The notes under the pieces: model-generated
What the model was told of the DNA's origin: nothing
What the model saw: only the letters and a program-made list of their open reading frames with translations
The model's database searches: none
Translations under genes and position numbers: made by a program
Source: an uncultured Prochlorococcus sp.
GTDB taxonomy: Bacteria; Cyanobacteriota; Cyanobacteriia; PCC-6307; Cyanobiaceae
DNA: 32,881 nt
Assembly (NCBI GenBank): GCA_902591865.1
Contig: CACJCK010000015.1
Location: 1 to 32,881, forward strand
Direction of reading: 5' to 3'
Part shown: piece after piece, positions 13,126-20,383 of the stretch
How the letters are laid out: each line of letters starts with the position of its first letter
Position numbering within the stretch: the stretch's first letter is position 1

Positions 13126-14448
13126 ATGAGTAGTCTTTTTAAAGAGGTCAATAATGAAAATATAAATGAGTATTGTCTTTCAATAGACAGGTGCAGACTG
13201 AACTTAACTAGTATTTATTTTATTCTTGATAGTTATAAAATTATCCGTAATGACCCTGAAAAAGGGATAACTCTTTTGAATTCTCAGCTAGATGGAGTTT
13301 CCAAAACAATTGAAAGTGAAAAATCATATAAACTATTTTGTGAATTAATAGATGGTGAATTTTACATAGGAGATGAGATTATAGAAAATGATGTACCTTT
13401 ATTCCAATTAATTAAAGGAATTAAAGAGACTTCTATTCCCTACTACCCTTGGCAAAATAATGAGAGTAATTCTTTAATTTACGAAGATGAGGTTGAATCA
13501 TCCTTTTTTAATGATTTGGAGAATACAAAAAATAAAACTGTTGAAGGAAGTAACTATTCTCTGGATTTTGAATTTGACAAGACATTTTTATCAATAATTA
13601 AAGAGATGAAAAAATTTCCTCGTTCTAGGGAAGTATTGAATCTCTATCAAAACATTCTTCTTATGAAAGATTTTGTGATTAACGAAAATTTCATAAAAGA
13701 CTTCGAATATAGTTTTGGGGAAGAAGACAAAAAAAATGAATTTTATCTTTATTTCAGTAAGAAGCTAAAGGAGGCAGCTCAAAAAGGCGTAACCCTCTTT
13801 GAGCATTTTCCGATTCATATTTTTAGCAAATCTTATAAAGATAGTTCAGAGGAAGATAAACAAAAATTTATTAAGTCAGCAATGGACACTCCAAGAGCCT
13901 TATTTTTAGCCCATTTTTATGCCGCAGGAATAAATATTTCAAAAAAACTCAGCTTAAACTCGTTATCCGGAATAAAAGACTCTAGTTTTAAAGAACTACA
14001 AATAAGGCTTATTAACTTTGCACAGAAACTTTTTGAAATCAATCAAAAATTTGGATCAACTTTAAAAGAAATAAATAACTATTATCACCTTAAACATGAA
14101 AAAGAAGAAGAGCTCAATGAATTGATTAATGATGTTTTAACCTTCTTTGCAACTAGGGATTTTAATTGGGAAAAGGAAAAGTTCCCTACCTCTAGAAAAC
14201 TATCCTCAATGACTCCAGGTGGTCCTGGAATTAGAAAAAGAATTAACAAAATTGGAGGGTTAAATAGTTTTAAAATCTTTTTTGATGAATATACAAAAAA
14301 TATGAAAAAAGGATTTAGAGAAAAATCTTTAAATTCATCTCCAACAATTGAAACTAATTCAAAAAACCCTGAAAAGAAAAATTCAGCAGCAATGAATTTA
14401 AAGCAAATAAAATCATCTTCAGAATCGCCCAGAAGTGCGATGAAATAA
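13126..14448 (+). CDS. Large hypothetical protein (440 aa)
   Basis: A soluble, mainly helical protein, acidic in its first 150 residues and turning basic and Ser/Asn-rich over the last 60 (residues about 380-440, SSPTIETNSKNPEKKN...). The stretch SSMTPGGPGIRKRINKIGG (about 360-380) is a glycine-proline turn in a basic context. No catalytic motif, signal or membrane segment. The composition suggests a structural or nucleic-acid-associated protein. Divergent from the nuclease operon. Not recognised. Confidence 0.75.
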   Translation: MSSLFKEVNNENINEYCLSIDRCRLNLTSIYFILDSYKIIRNDPEKGITLLNSQLDGVSKTIESEKSYKLFCELIDGEFYIGDEIIENDVPLFQLIKGIKETSIPYYPWQNNESNSLIYEDEVESSFFNDLENTKNKTVEGSNYSLDFEFDKTFLSIIKEMKKFPRSREVLNLYQNILLMKDFVINENFIKDFEYSFGEEDKKNEFYLYFSKKLKEAAQKGVTLFEHFPIHIFSKSYKDSSEEDKQKFIKSAMDTPRALFLAHFYAAGINISKKLSLNSLSGIKDSSFKELQIRLINFAQKLFEINQKFGSTLKEINNYYHLKHEKEEELNELINDVLTFFATRDFNWEKEKFPTSRKLSSMTPGGPGIRKRINKIGGLNSFKIFFDEYTKNMKKGFREKSLNSSPTIETNSKNPEKKNSAAMNLKQIKSSSESPRSAMK

Positions 14449-14636
14449 GCTCTAACTAAATGTAAAGCTATCCACCTAAGTACATTTAATAATATTTTTG
14501 CTAGAGATCTCTAGCAATTGAAAGAGCTATATAAAAAATATAATCTATACACCTTAGTATAGATAAACATGGCTAACAAAATTCAAGTCGTAGTAAGCTA
14601 TCTTAGATATTAATTCTATATTATTCTTTCTACAAA
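14449..14636. other. Intergenic spacer with a perfect 20-bp palindrome
   Basis: TTGCTAGAGATCTCTAGCAA at 14498-14517 is a perfect inverted repeat with no spacer. No T-run follows, so it looks more like a protein-binding site than an intrinsic terminator. A 14-codon frame at 14569 (MANKIQVVV...) is too short to call. Confidence 0.5.
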
Positions 14637-15044
14637 ATGCCTATATCAAATAGAGCTGATGGCAAATACAACCGCAAAGCTGATTATTTTTTAGTCAGCG
14701 TTAAAGAGAGAAACATGCGTGCGTTTCTGAAAACTTTAGAAAGAGAGAAACGTAGACACGCTGAACCAAAAGTACACTCAATTACAGCTCTTGGTTCTAA
14801 TCAGAGACACTTAGGTTTTCAAGTTGATATGGAAGAGCTTTTCTATTTCTTAAATTCCTATAACTCTATGGAATCAGGTGGAAAGTTTTATCTGAGAAGA
14901 CTCAAGAAAATAATTATGGAACAGATTGAAAAAGACTACAAAGAGATAGGAATGACGATGAGAGATTTGAAAAATTCTTACTATGACAAACAAGATGAGA
15001 TGGACGACAAAATCTACAGCAAACAAGCAGTCCAACAGCAATAA
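14637..15044 (+). CDS. Basic hypothetical protein (135 aa)
   Basis: A highly basic helical protein (RADGKYNRKADYFLVSVKER, LKTLEREKRRHAEPK) ending in KQAVQQQ. The basic start and helices suggest nucleic-acid binding. The glutamine-rich end recalls the poly-Q tail of the gene at 9845. No family recognised. It stands alone between the 440-residue gene and array B. Confidence 0.7.
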   Translation: MPISNRADGKYNRKADYFLVSVKERNMRAFLKTLEREKRRHAEPKVHSITALGSNQRHLGFQVDMEELFYFLNSYNSMESGGKFYLRRLKKIIMEQIEKDYKEIGMTMRDLKNSYYDKQDEMDDKIYSKQAVQQQ

Positions 15045-15250
15045 TTAAATGACAAAGACACACATCACGAGAACTACATTAAGCAGCAAGCTAAGTGTCT
15101 TGGAAGTAATCTTCATTAATTAAAAAGGTTTTTGTACTCGTGCGTAGGAGGAGTGCGGAGTTAACCTTGAAACCGCTAGGCTCAAGTCCTCAAAAGGGGA
15201 CAAGTCCTTAGACCACTTATACCTAAGAACCACACTCATCACAAGAGTCA
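15045..15250. other. Non-coding lead-in to array B
   Basis: No convincing gene beyond a 24-codon frame at 15049. From 15126 the base composition turns GC-richer (GTGCGTAGGAGGAGTGCGG), with short complementary blocks (AGTCC...GGGAC, GGACAAGTCC). This could be a structured RNA leading into the repeats. The sequence AAGGTTTTTGTA near 15125 recurs as AAGTTTTTGTA at 15479. Confidence 0.3.
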
Positions 15251-15396
15251 GGTATCTATATATGGCGAACCGTCATCTATACAGGGGGAAAGGGTACCGT
15301 TATCTATACAGGGGAAGGGGTGGTGTTACCTATACAGAGTAAAGGGGTACTGTTACCTATATAGGGGAGACTGAACCGTTATCTATACAGGGGAAG
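15251..15396. repeat. Repeat array B: about six 26-27-bp units
   Basis: Units share GTTATCTATACAGGGGAA and a GGGGTACC-like linker. The core is related to that of array A (TTA-C-TATA-x-AGGGG). The array leads into stem-loop block B in the same orientation as array A and block A. Period and related sequence indicate common ancestry. Confidence 0.85.
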
Positions 15397-15408
15397 ACAA
15401 TAAGTAAG

Positions 15409-15464
15409 TCTTAACTAATATCCTCAGCGAACAAAGTGAGCGGGTGAGTGGATATTCTGTAAAC
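15409..15464. repeat. Conserved stem-loop block B
   Basis: Same block as 10280-10337: TCTTAACTAATATCCTCAGC, inner AC-AAA-GT, GAGCGGGTGA and GGATATTCTGTAAAC. Relative to block A the inner stem has lost one base from each arm and the rest is almost unchanged. Confidence 0.85.
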
Positions 15465-15478
15465 TCCTTCTCTAACAA

Positions 15479-15534
15479 AAGTTTTTGTATTAACCGCGAT
15501 CATCCATTAATAACAGTAACTAATACAAAACCTT
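15479..15534. promoter_or_regulatory. 14-bp inverted repeat (28-bp spacer)
   Basis: AAGTTTTTGTATTA at 15479-15492 is inverted as TAATACAAAACCTT at 15521-15534, with one mismatch. It lies between block B and the 24-bp palindrome, upstream of the 15632 operon. A binding site or origin element is likely; the protein is unknown. Confidence 0.55.
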
Positions 15535-15588
15535 ATTTATCCAAATAACAACCGTTTATTGCAGACAAGTTACGGGTTGCGGTTTATA

Positions 15589-15612
15589 GAGAATCGTGAC
15601 GTCACGATTCTC
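15589..15612. promoter_or_regulatory. Perfect 24-bp palindrome (operator candidate)
   Basis: The half-site GAGAATCGTGAC is followed at once by its exact reverse complement. The palindrome ends 19 bases before ATG 15632, a typical position for an autoregulatory operator. It is not followed by a T-run. Confidence 0.75.
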
Positions 15613-15631
15613 AGTTACAAAAATACTAAAT

Positions 15632-16381
15632 ATGTCTTTAATAAAAATAATTAATTCAAAACATTCAGCCGAGTTTGGTCAATTAATTACTGATATCAAA
15701 GCTAATGTTTTGTCTTACCTTGAGGCTCGTCAAAAAGCACAAAAAGAAAGAATGATAATTATTGGAAAAATTGCTGAATATAAAAGTAGTTATCCTCAAA
15801 GATCAAAAGAACATAGAGCTTTAACAACAGCTATGAATGAGGAAGGTTGGTCTCAAGATGTTATTAGCAATAATCTTCTTGCCTACAAAGAGTACAAAAG
15901 GTTATTAAATAGTCATTCTGACTGGCATCCTTTAGCTGAAGCTGCATCTATTTCTCATTTAGTCGTAATTGCAAGATCAACTGGAACTGGTCTTGGATAT
16001 GACAGTCTTCAGTATCTAAAAAAATACAAAAGCTTACCTTCTATCAAAGCCATGAGAGGTTATCTCGGAGGATTCTTTGATAAACTATTCCAACCAAAAT
16101 TTAGATCTGCATCAGTACAAAACCAAGGTGAAGCATTTGAGATTCCAGTAAATGATGGGAAGTTTCTAATTCATCAGGACTCAACTGATATTGATTACGA
16201 AAAAATTCAGCCAACACAAGAAAAATTAATTCAAGAGCTAAAACTAATAGTTGAGCAAATTGATAACGATAAAGTATTTGTTGATGATGTATTGCGATCA
16301 CAGCTAGAACCAATACAACATCAATTAGAAATACTATCTGACTTAGCAAAGCCAAGATCACCAAAACCCAAATACATTTAA
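15632..16381 (+). CDS. Hypothetical protein behind palindrome, possible DNA-binding (249 aa)
   Basis: I chose ATG 15632 rather than GTG 15596, which lies inside the palindrome. The N-terminal ~60 residues are helical (ARQKAQKERMIIIGKIAEYK). The middle (HRALTTAMNEEGWSQDVISN) could contain a helix-turn-helix. The C-terminus is helical and ends in PKPKYI. Position after block B, an inverted repeat and a perfect operator suggests a self-regulating replication, partition or repressor protein of the element. No family match recognised. First gene of a three-gene operon. Confidence 0.7.
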   Translation: MSLIKIINSKHSAEFGQLITDIKANVLSYLEARQKAQKERMIIIGKIAEYKSSYPQRSKEHRALTTAMNEEGWSQDVISNNLLAYKEYKRLLNSHSDWHPLAEAASISHLVVIARSTGTGLGYDSLQYLKKYKSLPSIKAMRGYLGGFFDKLFQPKFRSASVQNQGEAFEIPVNDGKFLIHQDSTDIDYEKIQPTQEKLIQELKLIVEQIDNDKVFVDDVLRSQLEPIQHQLEILSDLAKPRSPKPKYI

Positions 16382-16401
16382 TCCACTTTTATTTATTAGA
16401 A

Positions 16402-16575
16402 ATGAACAGAGAACCTAAAGAAATAACCAGAGATAACTGTCACCATACTCAGCGCATTCGTTTCTGGTCTAAAGGTGAAATAGCTGAATCAGCTCATGAC
16501 AGGGTCAAGTATTTTTTGGAATTTAATGATGCTGATAAAGCAAGATTATTAATGAGTGAATGGATTGTGAAATGA
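16402..16575 (+). CDS. Small hypothetical protein (57 aa)
   Basis: An ATG frame 20 bases after the previous stop encodes a charged protein (MNREPKEITRDNCHHTQRIR, WSKGEIAESAHDRVKYFLEF). Its stop overlaps the next start (ATGA), indicating coupling. There is no clear ribosome binding site. Not recognised. Confidence 0.55.
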   Translation: MNREPKEITRDNCHHTQRIRFWSKGEIAESAHDRVKYFLEFNDADKARLLMSEWIVK

Positions 16576-16748
16576 CTATTAATAAGCTTATGAAAATCAA
16601 TCAATTCAAAAACAAATTAAGAAAAAGAATTACCTCTTTAAAAATTGGGGGTACAAACAACACTAGAAATAAACCTCAAAGAAAAATACCAACTCACACT
16701 CATCAAAGAAGTATGTATATGAGAAATCAACTGAAACTTAGAAAATAA
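16572..16748 (+). CDS. Very basic small protein (58 aa)
   Basis: Start at ATG 16572 from the ATGA overlap; a start at 16560 would add four residues. The protein is strongly Lys/Arg/Asn-rich (NKLRKRITSLKIGGTNNTRN, IPTHTHQRSMYMRNQLKLRK), suggesting RNA or DNA binding. It is the last gene of the 15632 operon and convergent with the helicase gene. Confidence 0.5.
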   Translation: MTINKLMKINQFKNKLRKRITSLKIGGTNNTRNKPQRKIPTHTHQRSMYMRNQLKLRK

Positions 16749-16782
16749 TCCTTAGACATATGGACTATATTTTTTTAGGAAG

Positions 16783-19173
16783 TTATGAATTATGACTCAT
16801 AAAGAAGGAAATTAATTTTTTAAAGCCAGCACTATACATACCATTTCCCCTCCGATCTAAAGCTTTATTTTCAGCCACAGATAACCATTCATTTTTTAAT
16901 TGTTCTAAATCTTCATTCCTTACCAGTTCATCAACAGTTGAATATTGTGGTTTCATTTTTAAAATCTCATTTGTAATTTTATAAACTGCGCTAACATATT
17001 TCCCAACCGAACTCTCACTTAAATTTGTTTCTTTTCTCATCCAATCTGAGAATGGAGCATCATACATAAAAGTTTTTGCAAAGCTCAACCTATTCCATAT
17101 TCTCAAGTCAATATTTGAATAAAAATCTTTCAAATTAATTGAACTAAAAACTTCCTCATCTTCAATGAATTTAAAAATTCTTTCTCTTGGAACTTTCCCT
17201 TGTGCAATTTGTTGAAACTCAGCAATAATTCTTTCATCACTCATTCCTAAAGCAGATAACACTCTAATGATTTGTCTGAAAGCATTTTCCTGAGTTGAAC
17301 TACTATCCTCTCCCTCAAGTACTATTGGCAAAATAATGTATCCAAATTTCTTATTTTGGGAAACTCTCATTGCCCTACCCGCTGCTTGAACAATATCTAC
17401 TTTGCTATGCTTTGGATCCGCAAAAAGGACTGCATCAACTTCTGGGATGTCAACACCCTCAGTCAAGCATCTCGCATTAGTTATTAAACTTGGTTCTTCA
17501 TAAATAAACCTATTCAGTACATCGGATCTTTTCCCAGTACTATCTTTCCCTGAAATATGAAAAGAATGAACATATCCAAATTCTCCGCCCAATTTGTTTA
17601 CTGCCTCATTTAATTCTCTAAATTCCTTTGCCCTTTTTATGTTCCTATGAAATGAGATTACATGTTTTACTTTATGTTCTTTGATGATTTTCCTTAGAGT
17701 AATTAATGCTGCGAATGTAGAAGCATCTGCATCAAAAGACCACAACTTATTACCAGTAGTGAGAATTTTATTATTTTCAATTAATTCTTTTATCTGATCT
17801 TCATAAATCACTGTAGAGAAAATGCGATAATCTGAAAGAATTGGAGGTTGTTGTTCTAAAGCAGATTTAAATGAAAATTGATCAACAACTTTTCCATAAA
17901 TTTCTTCATCATCCATTGAGACAATCTCCTCAGAATCTCCTTTAAAAACTCTTTCAGTAGCTGTCATAAATAATCTTTTTTTAATTTCGATATTTTCATC
18001 ATAAAGAAGTTGAGCAAATGGTTTTTTCTTATTTCCTACTGTCTTATGAGCCTCATCAAAAATTCCAATATCGAAAATTATCCCTGAATCTTTTACTGCT
18101 TCAATTAATTTCTTTCCACTTTGATAAGTAGTAATTACAATTTTTATTTTATCTGACTCTTTTCCTAGAAATGATGAAATTATTTGATTATCAGTGTTAA
18201 CTTCAATTCCAATTTCAAACGTATTTAAAGCTGGATCATCAAGATTTTTGACATCATCATCACTACAAACTGCAATCCAATCAATTTCTATACCTTCACA
18301 AAGAAATTCTCTAGCCCAAGTTTTCAGAGTTTGTTTTACTAGCTGTAGGCTAGGAACAATAATTAAAGCATTTCGACCATTCAAATATCTGAAAAACCAG
18401 TAACCTGTTAAACTTTTTCCAGAACCACAAGGATGTATAAGTTTGCCTCTAGATGCTTTAGAAAAATGATTAAGACAATTACTTAGGGCTATCTTTTGAT
18501 GTTCTCTTGGCTCATATTTACTAAGTATTATTTTTTGATTATCTAAAATTGAATGAAAATTTTTAAAATCTTCATTATTGAGTTGGGAGAAATCAGAATA
18601 TGTTATGAAGCCTAATTTATCTTTGTGAATTTTTGAAATTTTCTTACTAACTTCTAGTGCTGATGAACATATTATTCTATGCCTTATCTTGTTATAAGTT
18701 ATTTCTCTTTCTGTAATTCCGAAAAAAGTACTTACTTCATCATAAGAGACATTCTTATTTATATCATCGTGATATTTGCATTGAATTGCCCAAAGATTTC
18801 CATCATTAGATTCGGCTATAAGATCTACACCTACTTCTGGTTTCTTTAAATCTAAAGAATCGAATATTTGATTTGGGACATTGGAGTGATGCCACAGGTT
18901 TACTAATTTACTTGAAAAAATAGGACTATTTACAAAATATAGTGATGTTAGTAATTCAAATACATCTCCCTTTTTTTTATTATTTTCTGGATTTGAGCCA
19001 AGTAGACTTATATTTCTAGAGAAATCATCCCAACTATTAGACGCAAAAACTAAATCTTTTGTTTCTGGTTTCTTAAAAAGATCTATAACCTGAATTGATC
19101 TTTCTGAAAGCATTTTAGAAAAATAGTTAGAACAAATAACATCTAACAGAATTATAAAACTAAATCGAACCAT
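16783..19173 (-). CDS. PD-(D/E)XK nuclease-SF2 helicase fusion (restriction-like)
   Basis: The 796-residue protein starts with an Mrr-like endonuclease domain (E73, D117 in GVDL, Q131-C-K133). A superfamily 2 helicase follows: Walker A CGSGKS (249-254), DEAH (373-376), TAT (404-406) and motif VI QAAGRAMR (596-603). The C-terminal ~150 residues are unassigned. This order is found in Type I/III-like and COG4889-type proteins that translocate on and cut foreign DNA. No methyltransferase or specificity gene is near, so it is an orphan, perhaps recognising non-methyl features. Start uncertain: M21 (19113) looks more natural than 19173, whose first 20 residues are hydrophobic. Confidence 0.85.
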   Translation of the reverse strand: MVRFSFIILLDVICSNYFSKMLSERSIQVIDLFKKPETKDLVFASNSWDDFSRNISLLGSNPENNKKKGDVFELLTSLYFVNSPIFSSKLVNLWHHSNVPNQIFDSLDLKKPEVGVDLIAESNDGNLWAIQCKYHDDINKNVSYDEVSTFFGITEREITYNKIRHRIICSSALEVSKKISKIHKDKLGFITYSDFSQLNNEDFKNFHSILDNQKIILSKYEPREHQKIALSNCLNHFSKASRGKLIHPCGSGKSLTGYWFFRYLNGRNALIIVPSLQLVKQTLKTWAREFLCEGIEIDWIAVCSDDDVKNLDDPALNTFEIGIEVNTDNQIISSFLGKESDKIKIVITTYQSGKKLIEAVKDSGIIFDIGIFDEAHKTVGNKKKPFAQLLYDENIEIKKRLFMTATERVFKGDSEEIVSMDDEEIYGKVVDQFSFKSALEQQPPILSDYRIFSTVIYEDQIKELIENNKILTTGNKLWSFDADASTFAALITLRKIIKEHKVKHVISFHRNIKRAKEFRELNEAVNKLGGEFGYVHSFHISGKDSTGKRSDVLNRFIYEEPSLITNARCLTEGVDIPEVDAVLFADPKHSKVDIVQAAGRAMRVSQNKKFGYIILPIVLEGEDSSSTQENAFRQIIRVLSALGMSDERIIAEFQQIAQGKVPRERIFKFIEDEEVFSSINLKDFYSNIDLRIWNRLSFAKTFMYDAPFSDWMRKETNLSESSVGKYVSAVYKITNEILKMKPQYSTVDELVRNEDLEQLKNEWLSVAENKALDRRGNGMYSAGFKKLISFFMSHNS

Positions 19174-19254
19174 GCAATAACCACAGCTATTTAAGGGAAA
19201 ATATTATTATTAAGTAGGAACGGGTTAAGAGCCTAATATTAATTAACTTCTTAA

Positions 19255-19464
19255 ATGAACAAGCACAAACACCTCGCTAAGAGGTATGTGTCTTTGATGG
19301 AGAGAGCTAGTAATTCTATTGGTAGGAAGGAAGCAATTTCTCTATTACATAAGGCAGAAAAAATTAGATTAAAAATGGCTAGCACCGAAGAGTTAGAAGT
19401 TTTCTACCACTTAGATGATTCCGACCCTTATTTCGCTAGTTATAGAAAGATCAAAAAAAAATGA
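19255..19464 (+). CDS. Small basic protein (69 aa), paralogue of 6598-6735
   Basis: Shares K-R-Y/A start, GRKEA and LLHKAEK with the 45-residue protein at 6598, but has a longer C-terminus (STEELEVFYHLDDSDPYFAS). Predicted helical and basic at the start. The paralogy across 12.6 kb supports both as genes. A terminator follows at 19475. Function unknown. Confidence 0.7.
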   Translation: MNKHKHLAKRYVSLMERASNSIGRKEAISLLHKAEKIRLKMASTEELEVFYHLDDSDPYFASYRKIKKK

Positions 19465-19474
19465 AAAATGTCTG

Positions 19475-19495
19475 AAGGTAAATATATACCTTTTT
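19475..19495 (+). terminator. Intrinsic terminator
   Basis: AAGGTA-AATATA-TACCTT plus TTT directly after the small basic gene: a perfect 6-bp stem with a T-run of five. Confidence 0.65.
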
Positions 19496-19536
19496 AACCT
19501 GGAGAATCCCCCCATCACCCCATCGAGAACTAATTG

Positions 19537-19585
19537 TTGACCAATAGCTAATTTAATTGCTATACATATTAGTACACTTGTACTA
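19537..19585 (+). promoter_or_regulatory. Promoter overlapped by a LexA (SOS) box
   Basis: TTGACC (19537-19542), an 18-bp spacer, and TATACA (19561-19566) form a promoter. Just downstream, TAGTACACTTGTACTA (19570-19585) is a palindrome that matches the cyanobacterial LexA consensus RGTACNNNDGTWCB at every position. LexA bound there would block initiation, so the gene at 19593 should be induced by DNA damage. Confidence 0.8.
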
Positions 19586-19592
19586 TATTATT

Positions 19593-19820
19593 ATGGAGGA
19601 CTGGCAGGAATGGGGCTATTTAGAGGAAGAGACATTAACAAGAAAACGACGGAAGATATGTATTACTTGCAATCACTTCAGGTACAGCACTACAAGTTCT
19701 TGTGTCACCATCCTTACCTGTCCGTTTCATCAAAAGCTTATTCCTCAAGGAGATCATCTCATTAAGGGCTGTAGATACTGGAGAGAGAACAGTAGAATAT
19801 TCGCTCCAGAAGCAGCTTAG
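19593..19820 (+). CDS. LexA-controlled Cys/His-rich small protein (75 aa)
   Basis: Start at ATG 19593, 7 bases after the LexA box; an upstream TTG at 19557 would lie inside the promoter. The protein has a zinc-finger-like pattern: CITCNHF, then C, then TCPFHQ, then GCRYW, within 75 residues. It is otherwise basic in the middle. A small metal-binding protein induced by DNA damage could modulate a polymerase, a repressor or phage-like induction. The mRNA would have a very short leader. Not recognised as a known family. Confidence 0.7.
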   Translation: MEDWQEWGYLEEETLTRKRRKICITCNHFRYSTTSSCVTILTCPFHQKLIPQGDHLIKGCRYWRENSRIFAPEAA

Positions 19821-19870
19821 AATCCACAGATAAAAACATAGCTTATATCATTGAATAAATACAAATACCA

Positions 19871-20053
19871 ATGAAATCTCTTCTTGCAAGCAACAGATCA
19901 AAAGCATTATTAGCTATTGGAGTAATAGCTATAGGAATAGGAGCTATTTCAAAAAAAGTTATCAGCTACCCATCAGGAGGATGTATGAAAGGAGCTCAAG
20001 AAATGACCTTTAATTTGAATAAATCCATTCTCAATAAGCCCTGGATAAGCTGA
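19871..20053 (+). CDS. Small membrane-anchored protein (60 aa)
   Basis: An N-terminal helix (KALLAIGVIAIGIGAI) follows a basic start (MKSLLASNRSK), like a signal anchor. A short tail has one cysteine (GGCMKGAQE). It follows the LexA-controlled gene by 50 bases on the same strand and may be co-transcribed. Not recognised. Confidence 0.45.
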   Translation: MKSLLASNRSKALLAIGVIAIGIGAISKKVISYPSGGCMKGAQEMTFNLNKSILNKPWIS

Positions 20054-20074
20054 AATCTGAAAAGTTAAATATGT

Positions 20075-20176
20075 ATGCCTAACCAAACTTTAGCTATAAA
20101 TAATTACTATAACTATAATTACAGCTGCAGTACTGGTAAGGCACCCATAAGCTTTTTCACCTTGGAAACGCTATAA
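20075..20176 (+). CDS. Doubtful 33-residue frame
   Basis: ATG frame encoding a Tyr/Asn-rich peptide (NNYYNYNYSC...GKAPISFFTLETL). One copy of the GGTAAGGCA iteron sequence falls within it. There is no ribosome binding site and no other support. It may simply be non-coding island-edge sequence. Confidence 0.15.
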   Translation: MPNQTLAINNYYNYNYSCSTGKAPISFFTLETL

Positions 20177-20270
20177 AAAATCTCAAATATCTTTAATTCA
20201 AGCTTCTTGTGATCTGTCACTATATATAAAAAGTGTAATTATAACTTACTTTATTTCAATTTATTAATTT

Positions 20271-20322
20271 GGTAAGGCATACTGGTAAGGCAGCTAGGTA
20301 AGGCACTCTGGTAAGGCACCCT
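20271..20322. repeat. 13-bp-period iteron array, 4 units
   Basis: GGTAAGGCA occurs at 20271, 20284, 20297 and 20310, exactly 13 bp apart, each followed by four variable bases. A lone copy is at 20135 and a degenerate inverted one (TGCCTAACC) at 20076. The array lies just beyond the terminator of the 6S-like RNA, at the edge of the island. Confidence 0.85.
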
Positions 20323-20334
20323 AATAATTGCAAT

Positions 20335-20380
20335 AAAAAGACCTCTCAAAAACTGTTGCAATAACTAGCTTTTGAAAGGT
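20335..20380 (-). terminator. Intrinsic terminator of the purK / 6S RNA unit
   Basis: On the minus strand ACCTTTCAAAA pairs with TTTTGAGAGGT (11 bp, one G-U) around an 18-base loop, followed by CTTTTT. It is oriented to end transcription from purK and the RNA upstream of it. Confidence 0.8.
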
Positions 20381-20383
20381 TTA

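Noticed and set aside
14569..14613. tmRNA tag-like frame MANKIQVVV
   Set aside because: It does not end in the usual AA-type degradation tail and no tRNA-like domain or GTTC arm is nearby.
15049..15123. 24-codon frame MTKTHITRTT...
   Set aside because: Too short, with no ribosome binding site or coupling; mentioned only within the spacer description.
16101..16364. Minus-strand 87-codon protein
   Set aside because: It is a shadow of the 15632 gene, hydrophobic because of strand complement effects, with no start signals.
15251..16381. Type III toxin-antitoxin (repeat RNA, hairpin, toxin gene)
   Set aside because: The order array-hairpin-gene fits at array B, but array A has no matching downstream gene on the same strand and the 249-residue protein does not look like ToxN.
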